Positions 1 to 5,475 are shown, counted from the first letter of the stretch. The stretch is 5,475 nucleotides of DNA from Bdellovibrio sp. (GCA_017745015.1 JAGIAF010000059.1:1-5475); one strand, 5' to 3'. Notes: generated by a model not told the origin, from the letters alone. Made by a program: numbers and translations.

Positions 1-159
1 AGACAGCTTTATGCCTACGCTCTGATGGCAGCACTTGCGAACAAAGACTGGAGTGGACTGACGGAAGAAGAAAAACGTGAGGCCCGCGAACACATGCACT
101 CTCTGGCCCCTGCGAAAAAGGCTCCTGTCAAAAAGAAGACCCCGAAGAAAACCAGATAA
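1..159 (+). CDS. C-terminal end of an unidentified protein with a lysine-rich tail (partial)
   Basis: Reading frame 1 is open from the window edge to a TAA at 157-159 and gives 52 residues; the start lies outside the window. The visible part begins with a helical segment (RQLYAYALMAALANKDW), followed by a charged helix rich in Glu, Lys and Arg. It ends in a tail of about 16 residues (PAKKAPVKKKTPKKTR) in which half the residues are Lys or Arg, spaced by Ala and Pro. Such tails resemble histone H1-like or nucleic-acid-binding tails, but this is composition only and not a family assignment. I do not recognise the protein. A weak hairpin about 50 bases downstream may end its transcript. An opposite-strand open frame over the same bases looks like a shadow. 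Confidence 0.75.
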   Translation, partial: RQLYAYALMAALANKDWSGLTEEEKREAREHMHSLAPAKKAPVKKKTPKKTR

Positions 160-208
160 TAGTTCGCCAATCTAATGTCGGAAAGTTCGACAGAATGCAC
201 TGAAACCC

Positions 209-227
209 GCTCCTGGTGGAGCATTTT
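209..227 (+). terminator. Weak intrinsic-terminator-like hairpin after the first gene
   Basis: A perfect 5-bp GC-rich stem (GCTCC at 209-213 with GGAGC at 218-222) closes a 4-base TGGT loop and is followed directly by ATTTT. It lies 50 bases past the stop at 159, with no start codon between. The short stem and short T run make it a weak terminator candidate. Confidence 0.4.
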
Positions 228-294
228 AGCAACTAGACCCCGACTCAAGGTGAGTCCATACGCATTTTTTCTGAGTGGTTTCTCGCGATATTTG

Positions 295-318
295 CAAAAA
301 TATTAGAAGATATTTTTG
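295..318. repeat. Perfect 9-bp A/T-rich inverted repeat upstream of the small lipoprotein gene
   Basis: CAAAAATAT (295-303) and ATATTTTTG (310-318) are exact reverse complements around a 6-base TAGAAG spacer. It ends 21 bases before the ATG at 340 and just before the ribosome-binding site. The stem is almost wholly A/T, so a terminator is unlikely. A protein-binding operator or a weak leader hairpin is more plausible. Function is inferred from position only. Confidence 0.45.
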
Positions 319-339
319 TGCCGCAGGGAGAACTATTGA

Positions 340-477
340 ATGGCTAAAAATCGAATCAGAGGCTTTTTCGGCCTAGCATTGGTGTACCTTGTAGTATGTT
401 TGTTTTATTCAAACTGTGCTCGCAATGAAGAACCTCGTTCGCCTGCGTCCCTGGGCACCGCCGACATCATTCACTAA
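340..477 (+). CDS. Very small putative lipoprotein (45 residues)
   Basis: The ATG at 340 follows a purine-rich ribosome-binding site (AGGGAG, 325-330) at 9 bases, and the frame ends at a TAA (475-477). The product has a basic N-region (K3, R5, R7), a hydrophobic stretch over about residues 8-22, then Y23-S24-N25-C26. If C26 is the lipidated cysteine, the mature peptide is only about 20 residues, polar and charged at first (ARNEEPRSP). Asn just before the Cys departs from the usual Gly/Ala/Ser. I believe such lipoboxes occur in Bdellovibrio-type bacteria, but cannot verify that here. Alternatively it is a single-pass inner-membrane micropeptide. It is too short to place in a family. Small anchored lipoproteins of similar size include entericidins and colicin-release proteins, but only size and layout match. 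The gene stands alone, with gaps of 180 bases before and 114 after. Confidence 0.6.
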   Translation: MAKNRIRGFFGLALVYLVVCLFYSNCARNEEPRSPASLGTADIIH

Positions 478-496
478 CTGTCCAATCCATTGACAA

Positions 497-522
497 GCCT
501 GAAAGTTTTTACGCTCTTAGGC
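497..522 (+). terminator. Imperfect hairpin after the small lipoprotein gene
   Basis: Bases 497-505 pair with 514-522 (8 of 9 positions, including one G-T wobble) around an 8-base loop, 20 bases past the stop at 477. No T run follows, so as an intrinsic terminator it is weak. It could equally be chance or an element of the leader upstream of 592. Confidence 0.25.
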
Positions 523-529
523 CCCCATA

Positions 530-558
530 TTGCTGATCTCCCTCTCAATTGTTAAAAT
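530..558 (+). promoter_or_regulatory. Sigma-70-type promoter candidate for the lipoprotein/barrel pair
   Basis: TTGCTG (530-535) and TAAAAT (553-558) are separated by exactly 17 bases. They match the -35 and -10 consensus at 4 of 6 and 5 of 6 positions. Transcription would begin near 565, leaving a leader of roughly 27 bases before the ATG at 592. This position also supports the 592 start. Confidence 0.55.
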
Positions 559-591
559 GCGCCTCATATCTTAACCTTGAGGGCATTACCT

Positions 592-1329
592 ATGAAATCA
601 GCGCTGTCTTGTTTGCTCATTTGCAGTTCTTTTTTGTTCATAGGATGCCAGCCCGGCTCTAAGAAAACTCTGGATACCCAAGTGCACTCCCAAGGAGTTT
701 CGGAACTAGATGCCATCGCAGCAGAACTTGCGACGTTGAGTCTTCCATTAAACGTAAACGCCGATAAACTAAAGAACAGCGGCCTCACTCTAGAGGCAAA
801 TGACACTAACGATCACTCCCGTGCGCTTCTTGAATCTTATGTTTTTAAAGCTGATAAGATATTAGCCCTGGGTGACACCCGCGTTGTAATCTTCCCTGAA
901 AAAGAAAAGATAGTTGCTGCTCGCAATGTTGCCTACCAATACCTGGGCCGCCTTTATGCTCTGTTGGATATTCTTAATACGACGACACCTGTTGATAACA
1001 AAACCGTGGCTTATGCTGAGTCAGAAGCGCGCCTTGCCAGAATTCGCAATATGATTCTAACTTTCAACAAACATGGCGTTACACTTGAAGTGATCCAAGC
1101 TGCAAAGACTGTTTCGGTTATTAAAAAAATGAGCTCCGAGGCACTGACTGAATGTATTGCTCTGACGACACATGCCACAAACAACGCCGTCCGTATGTTG
1201 GAGCTAGGTGAAAAGTACACAGGCTTCGGTATCCCAGATTACACAAAAGCATTCTCATCTGTTCCAGCACTTGCCTATACCTATTCCACTATCGGCGAAC
1301 TGATGGCTGAAGAGTTGAAGTCGCGATGA
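592..1329 (+). CDS. Putative outer-membrane lipoprotein, alpha-helical, unknown family
   Basis: I place the start at the ATG at 592. It has GAGGG (579-583) eight bases upstream and begins a clean lipoprotein signal. The in-frame TTG at 577 would add five residues and overlap that ribosome-binding site. The 245-residue product has K2, a hydrophobic stretch over residues 4-17 and lipobox F16-I17-G18-C19; Gln at +2 fits sorting to the outer membrane. After a short polar linker, the mature part looks almost entirely helical (for example residues 36-50, 76-93, 103-129, 139-160 and 164-205). Apart from the lipidated Cys it has one other cysteine, C188. I see no catalytic motif and do not recognise the family. 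The stop overlaps the next gene's start by four bases (ATGA), so the two are probably translated together. A periplasm-facing partner or assembly factor of that barrel is a reasonable guess, not shown. Confidence 0.8.
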   Translation: MKSALSCLLICSSFLFIGCQPGSKKTLDTQVHSQGVSELDAIAAELATLSLPLNVNADKLKNSGLTLEANDTNDHSRALLESYVFKADKILALGDTRVVIFPEKEKIVAARNVAYQYLGRLYALLDILNTTTPVDNKTVAYAESEARLARIRNMILTFNKHGVTLEVIQAAKTVSVIKKMSSEALTECIALTTHATNNAVRMLELGEKYTGFGIPDYTKAFSSVPALAYTYSTIGELMAEELKSR

Positions 1330-2015
1330 AGCTCCTCGTCCTCCTGCTCTTAGCCTTGTCCTCTGTGGCTCAATCTGCCGAAACTTCTTGGATGGAAAAA
1401 GCCAAGGAGTATCTGCCCAATGCCGTAGCCATAGATCTGGCGTCGAACAACACCATGGTGAATCTCACAAACCGTGAGTCCATTTCATCTGCGAATGCCA
1501 GCGTCTCCAACAGCGAAGGTTTGGGAAAATTCGCCAGCGCCCTCAGTCTTTCTGTTGCACCATCAAAAAATCAAGGCAATGGATTTGGTTTCAAGGTAGG
1601 TCCTGAGTTGACCTTCGCCTTCAACAATCTTCGCTTTAAATCTGATTCCGCACTTCTTGACAGCACGGACTTTCAATTGCTGCGCACAAGCCTTGGGGCT
1701 TCACCAGAGGTGAACTACAAGACGAACCTGGGAACGTTCTATGCCTCTCTAGGGCTTGGCCTTGCCTATAGCTGGATTTCATGGTCCTCGCCAGCATCAG
1801 GTGATAATATCTCCGGCTTCAATTTAAATTTTATTTTATCCATCGGCTACTACGTTTATGCCTCAGAGAACATGCTTGTGAAAGTCTACACTCGCTCTAT
1901 CACTGAAGATAAAAATATCTGGAACAAAGCTCTTGATGCGTCTCAAGGATTTGATGTCCCGGTCGAGAGCGTCAGCAATAACATCGTGGGTTTTTCTTTC
2001 GCCTACGTTTTCTAG
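1326..2015 (+). CDS. Small outer-membrane beta-barrel-like protein, unknown family
   Basis: The ATG at 1326 lies in the ATGA overlap with the preceding lipoprotein gene, which implies translational coupling. The 229-residue product starts with a typical Sec signal (K2, a leucine-rich core over residues 3-11, cleavage near residues 17-18 in VAQSAE). After a polar region of about 45 residues rich in Asn and Ser come amphipathic stretches with alternating hydrophobic residues and many Gly and aromatics. The clearest are residues 69-79, 86-99, 136-153, 164-179, 183-191 and 218-229. The chain ends in VGFSFAYVF; a terminal Phe with alternating hydrophobics is the usual C-terminal signal recognised by the BAM barrel-assembly machinery. 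The size would suit a barrel of about eight strands. The absence of cysteine also fits an exported barrel. I cannot name a ligand or family. It is the last gene of its unit. Confidence 0.75.
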   Translation: MKLLVLLLLALSSVAQSAETSWMEKAKEYLPNAVAIDLASNNTMVNLTNRESISSANASVSNSEGLGKFASALSLSVAPSKNQGNGFGFKVGPELTFAFNNLRFKSDSALLDSTDFQLLRTSLGASPEVNYKTNLGTFYASLGLGLAYSWISWSSPASGDNISGFNLNFILSIGYYVYASENMLVKVYTRSITEDKNIWNKALDASQGFDVPVESVSNNIVGFSFAYVF

Positions 2016-2106
2016 TAACAGAAGTTAATTATCAGCTGAATTTTTCAAATATTTTCGCGCTAAATGACAATCGCTCTGCTGTAGTTGAGAAACGCCACTC
2101 CTCCTA

Positions 2107-2135
2107 TTGACGAAAAAGACTCCCACCCCTTAGAT
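2107..2135 (+). promoter_or_regulatory. Promoter candidate for the iron-binding-protein gene
   Basis: TTGACG (2107-2112, 5 of 6 with the -35 consensus) and TTAGAT (2130-2135, a weak -10 at 3 of 6) are 17 bases apart, leaving a leader of about 45 bases. I see no convincing Fur-box-like palindrome in 2016-2188, so iron control is not evident from sequence. Confidence 0.4.
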
Positions 2136-2188
2136 CGACTCCGAAGACTTTGTTAATCACTATTCACATATGTCAAAGGAGACTCTCT

Positions 2189-3184
2189 ATGATGAAGTCC
2201 ATGATCCTTGCCGCCGCAATGCTATTTACACAATTCGCAAGTGCTGCTACTTCTGAACTGACTGTTTATTCTGTCTATGATGCCACTCGCTTAGGCCCTG
2301 TTTTCCAACCCTTCACGGAAAGAACTGGCATCAAAGTAAATATTATTTCTGGTACAAGCGATGAGCTTGCTCAGCGTATGAAATCCGAAGGTGACACATC
2401 ACCAGCAGATATCTTGATCGATAAAGATCTTGTCTATCAAGGAGCTGCACAACGCTTGGATCTTTATCGTCCGTTTGCGTCTGCAACTATCGAGAACGGC
2501 GTTCCTGCACAGTTCATTGAATCTTCTCGCAACTGGTTCTTGATTTTCTATCGCGCGCGTATCATCGTTTACAATCCAAACAAAGTACAAGAATCAGAGC
2601 TTTCGACATACGAAGCTTTGGGTGATAGCAAATGGCAAGGTCGTCTGTGTGTTAGAACTTCCGCAAATTCTTACAACGAAGCTTTAGGTGCTTTCTTTAT
2701 TAAGCACTTCGGCCCTGAGGCTACTTTGAATATCTTTAAATCGTGGGTTAAAAACTTCTCTGTGGCTCCAATCAAAGGTGACACGGATGTGATCAAGGCT
2801 GTGGCGGCTGGCACTTGTGATGTGGGTATTGCTAATTCCTATTACTTAGCTCCACTTGTAAAAGCAGATCCTACTTTTGCAGCCCGTCCGTTCTTCCCAA
2901 ATCAAAATACGACAGGGACCCACATCAATGGTGTCGGTGTAGGTCTTGCGAAGCACACGAAGAATGTGTCTGAGGCAACAAGGCTTCTTGAATACTTGGC
3001 TTCGGCAGAAGTTCAAACTCCGGTCGCTGCAGCGTTCAGCCAATATCCAACAAATATCAAAGCTGAGATGACAGACATCTTGGTGAAGTTCGGTCCTTAC
3101 AAAGCAGATGCGACAAATATCGGTGAACTGACACCTTATACAAATCAAGCCAAAGACTTGATGAATCAAGCTGGCTACAAATAG
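2189..3184 (+). CDS. Periplasmic iron(III)-type ABC transporter substrate-binding protein (FutA/AfuA/FbpA-like)
   Basis: The ATG at 2189 has AAGGAG (2176-2181) seven bases upstream and begins a standard signal peptide with likely cleavage after A19 (FASA-ATSE). A second ATG at 2192 is possible. A longer frame from a TTG at 2150 would prepend 13 residues to the signal and bypass the ribosome-binding site, so I reject it. The 331-residue product follows the FutA-like pattern: LTVYS opening the N-lobe (24-28), TGIKVN (46-51), the SPADILI block (71-77), RARIIVYN (122-129), W149-QGRLCVRTSANSYN (to 163), VAAGTCDVGIANSYYL (205-220) and FFPNQNTTGTHIN (235-247). Y162, Y218 and Y219 sit where this family places iron-coordinating tyrosines. 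C154 and C210 may form a disulfide. Such proteins capture Fe3+ in the periplasm and deliver it to an inner-membrane permease. No permease or ATPase gene adjoins, so partners must be elsewhere. The N-lobe lacks the His-Tyr pair of FutA, so exact ligand is uncertain. Confidence 0.88.
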   Translation: MMKSMILAAAMLFTQFASAATSELTVYSVYDATRLGPVFQPFTERTGIKVNIISGTSDELAQRMKSEGDTSPADILIDKDLVYQGAAQRLDLYRPFASATIENGVPAQFIESSRNWFLIFYRARIIVYNPNKVQESELSTYEALGDSKWQGRLCVRTSANSYNEALGAFFIKHFGPEATLNIFKSWVKNFSVAPIKGDTDVIKAVAAGTCDVGIANSYYLAPLVKADPTFAARPFFPNQNTTGTHINGVGVGLAKHTKNVSEATRLLEYLASAEVQTPVAAAFSQYPTNIKAEMTDILVKFGPYKADATNIGELTPYTNQAKDLMNQAGYK

Positions 3185-3195
3185 TCCGAAAGAGC

Positions 3196-3219
3196 CGCCA
3201 TCTTCATTCGGAGATGGCG
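3196..3219. terminator. Hairpin between converging genes, possible two-way terminator
   Basis: CGCCATCT (3196-3203) and AGATGGCG (3212-3219) form a perfect 8-bp stem with an 8-base loop. It lies 11 bases past the stop of the binding-protein gene and 10 bases beyond the end of the minus-strand gene that stops at 3230. Its place in the 45-base gap between convergent genes fits a shared terminator. No clear T run follows on either strand, so efficiency is uncertain. Confidence 0.55.
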
Positions 3220-3229
3220 CGCTTCTCGC

Positions 3230-4717
3230 TTAATTGCACTTACGATCATTATTATAGAAGAACCAATGGAAGCCATCTCCCGGTGCGCCTTTGCAGTCCT
3301 GAACACGGAAGGCTTCATTAATGGCGAGCATGTCTTGGAATGAAGGCAAATAACCGTTCTTTTTATAGAACTCAGCTTCTTTCTTATAAAGATTCTGCTC
3401 CAAAATAGTCGCCACTTTTTCAAATTGCACAGTAGTCTTAATACTTTCTATGGGCATGTATTTCGGAAGAGTCTCTGCCGCTACACCAAACTGACGAACA
3501 AGCTTTGCAAGCAGCGCCTTGCCGCTGTGAAGAGGCGCAAAGTGGAAGTTATAGCCCTTCTGGATCATCCAACTATACACGCTTTGCAACACCGCATCTT
3601 GCATACGAACTTGGCGCAAAAGAGGCATATGGCGATACTCAGCTATGAAATCAAAGCGCGGATCGACCTCAACATCATAGGGCGCAAATAACGACGTTTT
3701 AGTCACCCCTAAAGAACGAGGAAACTCATTGCCGTCAAATTTCGAAACGCTGCTGCGAAACTTGGGAATCATCACCTTCCCGCCGGAAGCCTTATCAAAG
3801 GCCATGCGCAGAACCTCTGAGCAAAACATCGTCGCATAATCATCATCATCCATGGCGAAGTCATACTTGATGCCTTTGCCTTTATTTAAAGCCCCTTGAG
3901 CATGATCGTATAACAAACGCGCGGCTTTTTTGGACAACTCACGATCTGGGTATCGGAAAAGAGCGACACGAGCATCGGGTTCTTGACGCCATTTTTCTAG
4001 CGGCGTCACGATCACACCGTATTGAATCAATGCTTCAACAACATACTTTTTCCCGGCCTTATCCTGACCCACCACTGCCAAATGAGAGAAGTTTCCCTCT
4101 TCATCTGCGATACGCGCAATCATCGCTGACACATAGGACTTCCCGCGAATCAACATCACGTCACCGGCTTCCAGTTCGAAACCAGAAAACTTCGGATTGG
4201 TCCATGTACTCGGCTTTTCGTTGGTCATGATAGGCGCTTTTTTGAAGGTATAAATCTTTTGAGCATAGAGCCAATCCAAAAGATATTCTTCCGCGAAGCG
4301 CGCGTACTGAAAGCCCTCTCTCATCTTATTCACACACGCTTTATTCAAGTCATTGCGTGCATCAAACTCTTGAAGCTTTTCATGAAGTGACACACGAATT
4401 TGAAAGACCGTATCTAAGACTTCGGGACCGCGAGTTTTGAGATTTTCCTTTTCCACTTCTGTCTTTGGCACGAAGTGGTCCGCTGGCAGATAGAAAAGAT
4501 AGTCTGTAATATCATTTACGAACTTGGAACAGGTCTGAGGATTGAAGACTTGCGGATTATTGACATCGGCAAGAACTTTCTGACTGCCAGAAATAAGCTC
4601 ACTCACGCTGGCTGGATTCCGGTATGAATTAACTTCGGCTGTTTTCAAGGAACTGCTGGTACATGCTGTGATCAAAACAGTGAGCGCCAATGCCGCGCTA
4701 TAAATGAACCTTTTCAT
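3230..4717 (-). CDS. Lipoprotein with permuted NlpC/P60 (YiiX/YebB-like) cysteine-hydrolase core
   Basis: The ATG at 4717 has a strong GGGGGA ribosome-binding site (4729-4724) six bases upstream. The 495-residue product begins with a lipoprotein signal (K2, R3, hydrophobic core, lipobox I16-T17-A18-C19). The central part carries permuted NlpC/P60 (YiiX/YebB-type) signatures in order. These are LEAGDVMLI (182-190), with the conserved Gly-Asp; NFSHLAVVG (209-217), with H212 as likely catalytic His; VVEALIQYGVIVTPLEKW (226-243), with E228 as possible third residue; YDF (285-287); and MFCSEVL (297-303), with C299 as likely nucleophile. The catalytic set looks intact. This superfamily cleaves peptide, amide or acyl-ester bonds; cell-wall peptides or lipids are possible substrates, but none can be named. 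Unlike the roughly 200-residue YiiX, it has about 160 residues between lipid anchor and core and well over 100 after it, the tail carrying C475 and C494. No functional partner is evident nearby. Confidence 0.82.
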   Translation of the reverse strand: MKRFIYSAALALTVLITACTSSSLKTAEVNSYRNPASVSELISGSQKVLADVNNPQVFNPQTCSKFVNDITDYLFYLPADHFVPKTEVEKENLKTRGPEVLDTVFQIRVSLHEKLQEFDARNDLNKACVNKMREGFQYARFAEEYLLDWLYAQKIYTFKKAPIMTNEKPSTWTNPKFSGFELEAGDVMLIRGKSYVSAMIARIADEEGNFSHLAVVGQDKAGKKYVVEALIQYGVIVTPLEKWRQEPDARVALFRYPDRELSKKAARLLYDHAQGALNKGKGIKYDFAMDDDDYATMFCSEVLRMAFDKASGGKVMIPKFRSSVSKFDGNEFPRSLGVTKTSLFAPYDVEVDPRFDFIAEYRHMPLLRQVRMQDAVLQSVYSWMIQKGYNFHFAPLHSGKALLAKLVRQFGVAAETLPKYMPIESIKTTVQFEKVATILEQNLYKKEAEFYKKNGYLPSFQDMLAINEAFRVQDCKGAPGDGFHWFFYNNDRKCN

Positions 4718-4724
4718 AGGTATT

Positions 4725-4754
4725 CCCCCGAAATCATTATGTTTATTGTTTCGG
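4725..4754 (-). promoter_or_regulatory. Leader hairpin overlapping the ribosome-binding site of the YiiX-like gene
   Basis: In the leader of the minus-strand gene starting at 4717, CCGAAA (4754-4749) can pair perfectly with TTTCGG (4733-4728) across a 15-base A/T-rich loop. The 3' arm shares two Gs with the GGGGGA Shine-Dalgarno (4729-4724), so pairing could partly hide it. The same symmetry could be a protein-binding site in DNA. It rests on 6 bp only. Confidence 0.3.
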
Positions 4755-4783
4755 TTTAACAGGGAATTTCTTAATGTTTTTGG

Positions 4784-4792
4784 AGAATAGCA
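4784..4792 (-). promoter_or_regulatory. Possible extended -10 promoter element for the YiiX-like gene
   Basis: On the minus strand, TGC-TATTCT (4792-4784) matches the extended -10 form (TGn followed by TATnnT) 67 bases upstream of the start codon at 4717. No good -35 hexamer is found at normal distance, which extended -10 promoters can tolerate. Weak evidence. Confidence 0.25.
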
Positions 4793-4799
4793 GAGCCTC

Positions 4800-4820
4800 G
4801 CCGTCTCAGTTTGTGACGGC
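4800..4820 (-). terminator. Hairpin just after the yaeQ stop codon
   Basis: GCCGTC (4820-4815) and GACGGC (4805-4800) on the minus strand form a perfect 6-bp GC-rich stem, with two further pairs inside a T-T mismatch. It begins nine bases past the yaeQ stop (4830-4832), a typical terminator position. No T run follows on the minus strand, so it may terminate poorly or only protect the transcript's 3' end. Confidence 0.4.
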
Positions 4821-4829
4821 AGAATTTTC

Positions 4830-5354
4830 CTATGGAGTAAACCTTTGGATCTCGCTACTGAAGGATTGCTCCCCGATCGTCAAATCCATCTGATTCTGCT
4901 GCACCAAGAGCGACCAGCGATTGTTCTTTTCAACTTGTTCACCTAAAGAATCCATAAATTTAGAATCAAAGGCAAAGATCTGAAGCTCATGGGCCCGATG
5001 GACCTCATTGTTCTTAATCTCCGTCATAAGAACTTCGGGATTTTTATAGGTAAAGACCCTGACCTCTTTAGCCGCCTTAGAGGCCTTATGCAGTTTGCGC
5101 GCGGAAGGATTGCCAATCTCGATCCACAAGTCTGTGGAATTGTGCAGGCCCACCTTACGCAAAGCTGGTGCCTCGGGATCTGCCAAACCACCGGGAGTGA
5201 ACTCGAGCCCCTCTTGATAGGCCAAGCAATAAGCCAAGACACGACTAAGCATATAGGGGTAGGTTTCAGAAGGATGCTGCGCCACGCGGAAATCTAAAGA
5301 TTCATAAACGCCGCGATCCACATCCGAGAGTTCAATTTGAAAACGATAAAGCAT
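4830..5354 (-). CDS. yaeQ: YaeQ family protein (PD-(D/E)XK-fold)
   Basis: The 174-residue product matches E. coli YaeQ (about 181 residues) along its length: a D-x-D-R segment near residues 11-14, R23-x3-HPSET (27-31), LAY (40-42), LEFTPGGLADPEAP (50-63), DLWIEIG (75-81) followed by basic residues K87, K90 and K93, and VFTY (100-103). E30, D75, E79 and one of the following lysines correspond to the PD-(D/E)XK nuclease-like core of this family; biochemical activity is not established as far as I know. The start at 5354 is the only ATG or GTG/TTG in the frame before a stop, and lacks the first four or five residues of the E. coli protein. GGGGAG (5372-5367) is 12 bases upstream, somewhat far for a ribosome-binding site. 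A gene on the same strand ends 48 bases upstream, so shared transcription is possible. The protein is probably cytoplasmic, as no signal peptide is visible. Confidence 0.9.
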   Translation of the reverse strand: MLYRFQIELSDVDRGVYESLDFRVAQHPSETYPYMLSRVLAYCLAYQEGLEFTPGGLADPEAPALRKVGLHNSTDLWIEIGNPSARKLHKASKAAKEVRVFTYKNPEVLMTEIKNNEVHRAHELQIFAFDSKFMDSLGEQVEKNNRWSLLVQQNQMDLTIGEQSFSSEIQRFTP

Positions 5355-5402
5355 CCGCCTAAGGTACTCCCCGCCCCGTAACGAAGCAAGGAGTGAAAGA
5401 CC

Positions 5403-5475
5403 TTAATTTTGAGCTACGCCTGGTTTTGCCTCCGGCATATCCAGGAATGTGACCTTGCCGCTGGAGATGTCATAC
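5403..5475 (-). CDS. C-terminal end of an unidentified minus-strand protein (partial)
   Basis: The minus strand is open from the window edge to a TAA at 5405-5403 and encodes 23 residues, beginning YDISSGKVTFLDMPEAKPG. The YDI-x-x-G-K-V pattern followed by a short acidic tail resembles the last strand of beta-class carbonic anhydrases (which often read GW-x-YD-x-x-x-G-x-V). The fragment is too short for an assignment and I leave it unnamed. It lies 48 bases upstream of yaeQ on the same strand, so the two may share a transcript. Confidence 0.6.
   Translation of the reverse strand, partial: YDISSGKVTFLDMPEAKPGVAQN

Noticed and set aside
15..248. Minus-strand open frame of 77 codons
   Set aside because: It lies opposite the coding end of the first gene, runs across the intergenic gap and shows no ribosome-binding site or recognisable protein. 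Treated as a shadow.
490..519. Perfect TTGACA (-35 consensus) at 490-495
   Set aside because: No acceptable -10 hexamer lies 16-18 bases downstream. The TTGCTG/TAAAAT pair at 530-558 is better placed for the next gene.
577..591. Upstream TTG as start of the lipoprotein gene at 592
   Set aside because: It overlaps the GAGGG ribosome-binding site and would put an extra MRALP in front of a complete lipoprotein signal that begins at the ATG at 592.
2148..2178. Possible hairpin (CTTTG with CAAAG) covering the ribosome-binding site of the binding-protein gene
   Set aside because: Only 5 bp, A/T-biased, with a 21-base loop; easily expected by chance.
2150..2188. Upstream TTG as start of the binding-protein gene
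   Set aside because: It adds 13 polar residues before a normal signal peptide and spans the AAGGAG site that correctly positions the ATG at 2189.
2016..2188. Fur box upstream of the iron-type binding protein
   Set aside because: I looked for a GATAAT-type palindrome and found only scattered A/T-rich fragments without the needed symmetry.
3425..4230. Plus-strand open frames opposite the YiiX-like gene (3425-3691 and 4030-4230)
   Set aside because: They are antisense to a well-supported gene, and their Arg/His/Ser-rich products look like antisense translations.
4989..5297. Plus-strand open frame of 102 codons opposite yaeQ
   Set aside because: It lies wholly within the antisense of a clear YaeQ family gene. 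No independent coding evidence.
1..5475. CRISPR arrays, tRNA or rRNA genes, insertion sequences, defence or toxin-antitoxin modules
   Set aside because: No direct-repeat array, no tRNA-like cloverleaf in the gaps, no transposase-like or paired toxin/antitoxin-like frames were seen.

Overview
This 5.5 kb window is ordinary protein-coding DNA of a Gram-negative bacterium: both strands are used, packing is tight and GC is moderate. Five of the eight genes carry an export signal, and at least two of these look like outer-membrane lipoproteins. That gene mix, and the non-canonical Asn-Cys lipobox of a tiny lipoprotein, would suit a Bdellovibrio-like predatory bacterium. This placement is inference from style; no marker gene is present. 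I see no rRNA, tRNA, IS element, phage gene or CRISPR array.

Left part, + strand (1-2015). The window opens inside a gene whose C-terminal tail is very lysine-rich (stop at 159). After a 180-base gap holding a short GC hairpin and a perfect A/T-only inverted repeat comes a 45-residue lipoprotein-like gene (340-477). Next, behind a good promoter-like sequence, is a two-gene unit: an alpha-helical lipoprotein (592-1329) joined by an ATGA stop/start overlap to a small beta-barrel-like outer-membrane protein (1326-2015). I recognise neither family. The coupling suggests they are made together and may work together in the outer membrane.

Middle, + strand (2189-3184). A periplasmic binding protein of the FutA/AfuA/FbpA-like iron(III) class stands alone. 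No permease or ATPase gene lies beside it, and the next gene is convergent. A strong 8-bp hairpin sits in the 45-base gap between the two converging genes.

Right part, - strand (5475-3230). In transcription order these are: the last 23 codons of an unidentified gene (stop at 5403), a YaeQ-family protein (5354-4830), and a 495-residue lipoprotein containing a permuted NlpC/P60 (YiiX/YebB-like) cysteine-hydrolase core (4717-3230). The last has its own leader, with a hairpin that may cover its ribosome-binding site.

The most interesting items are the coupled lipoprotein/barrel pair, the tiny lipoprotein, and the large YiiX-like lipoprotein with long extensions on both sides of its catalytic core. 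Nothing here clearly forms a new defence or mobile system.
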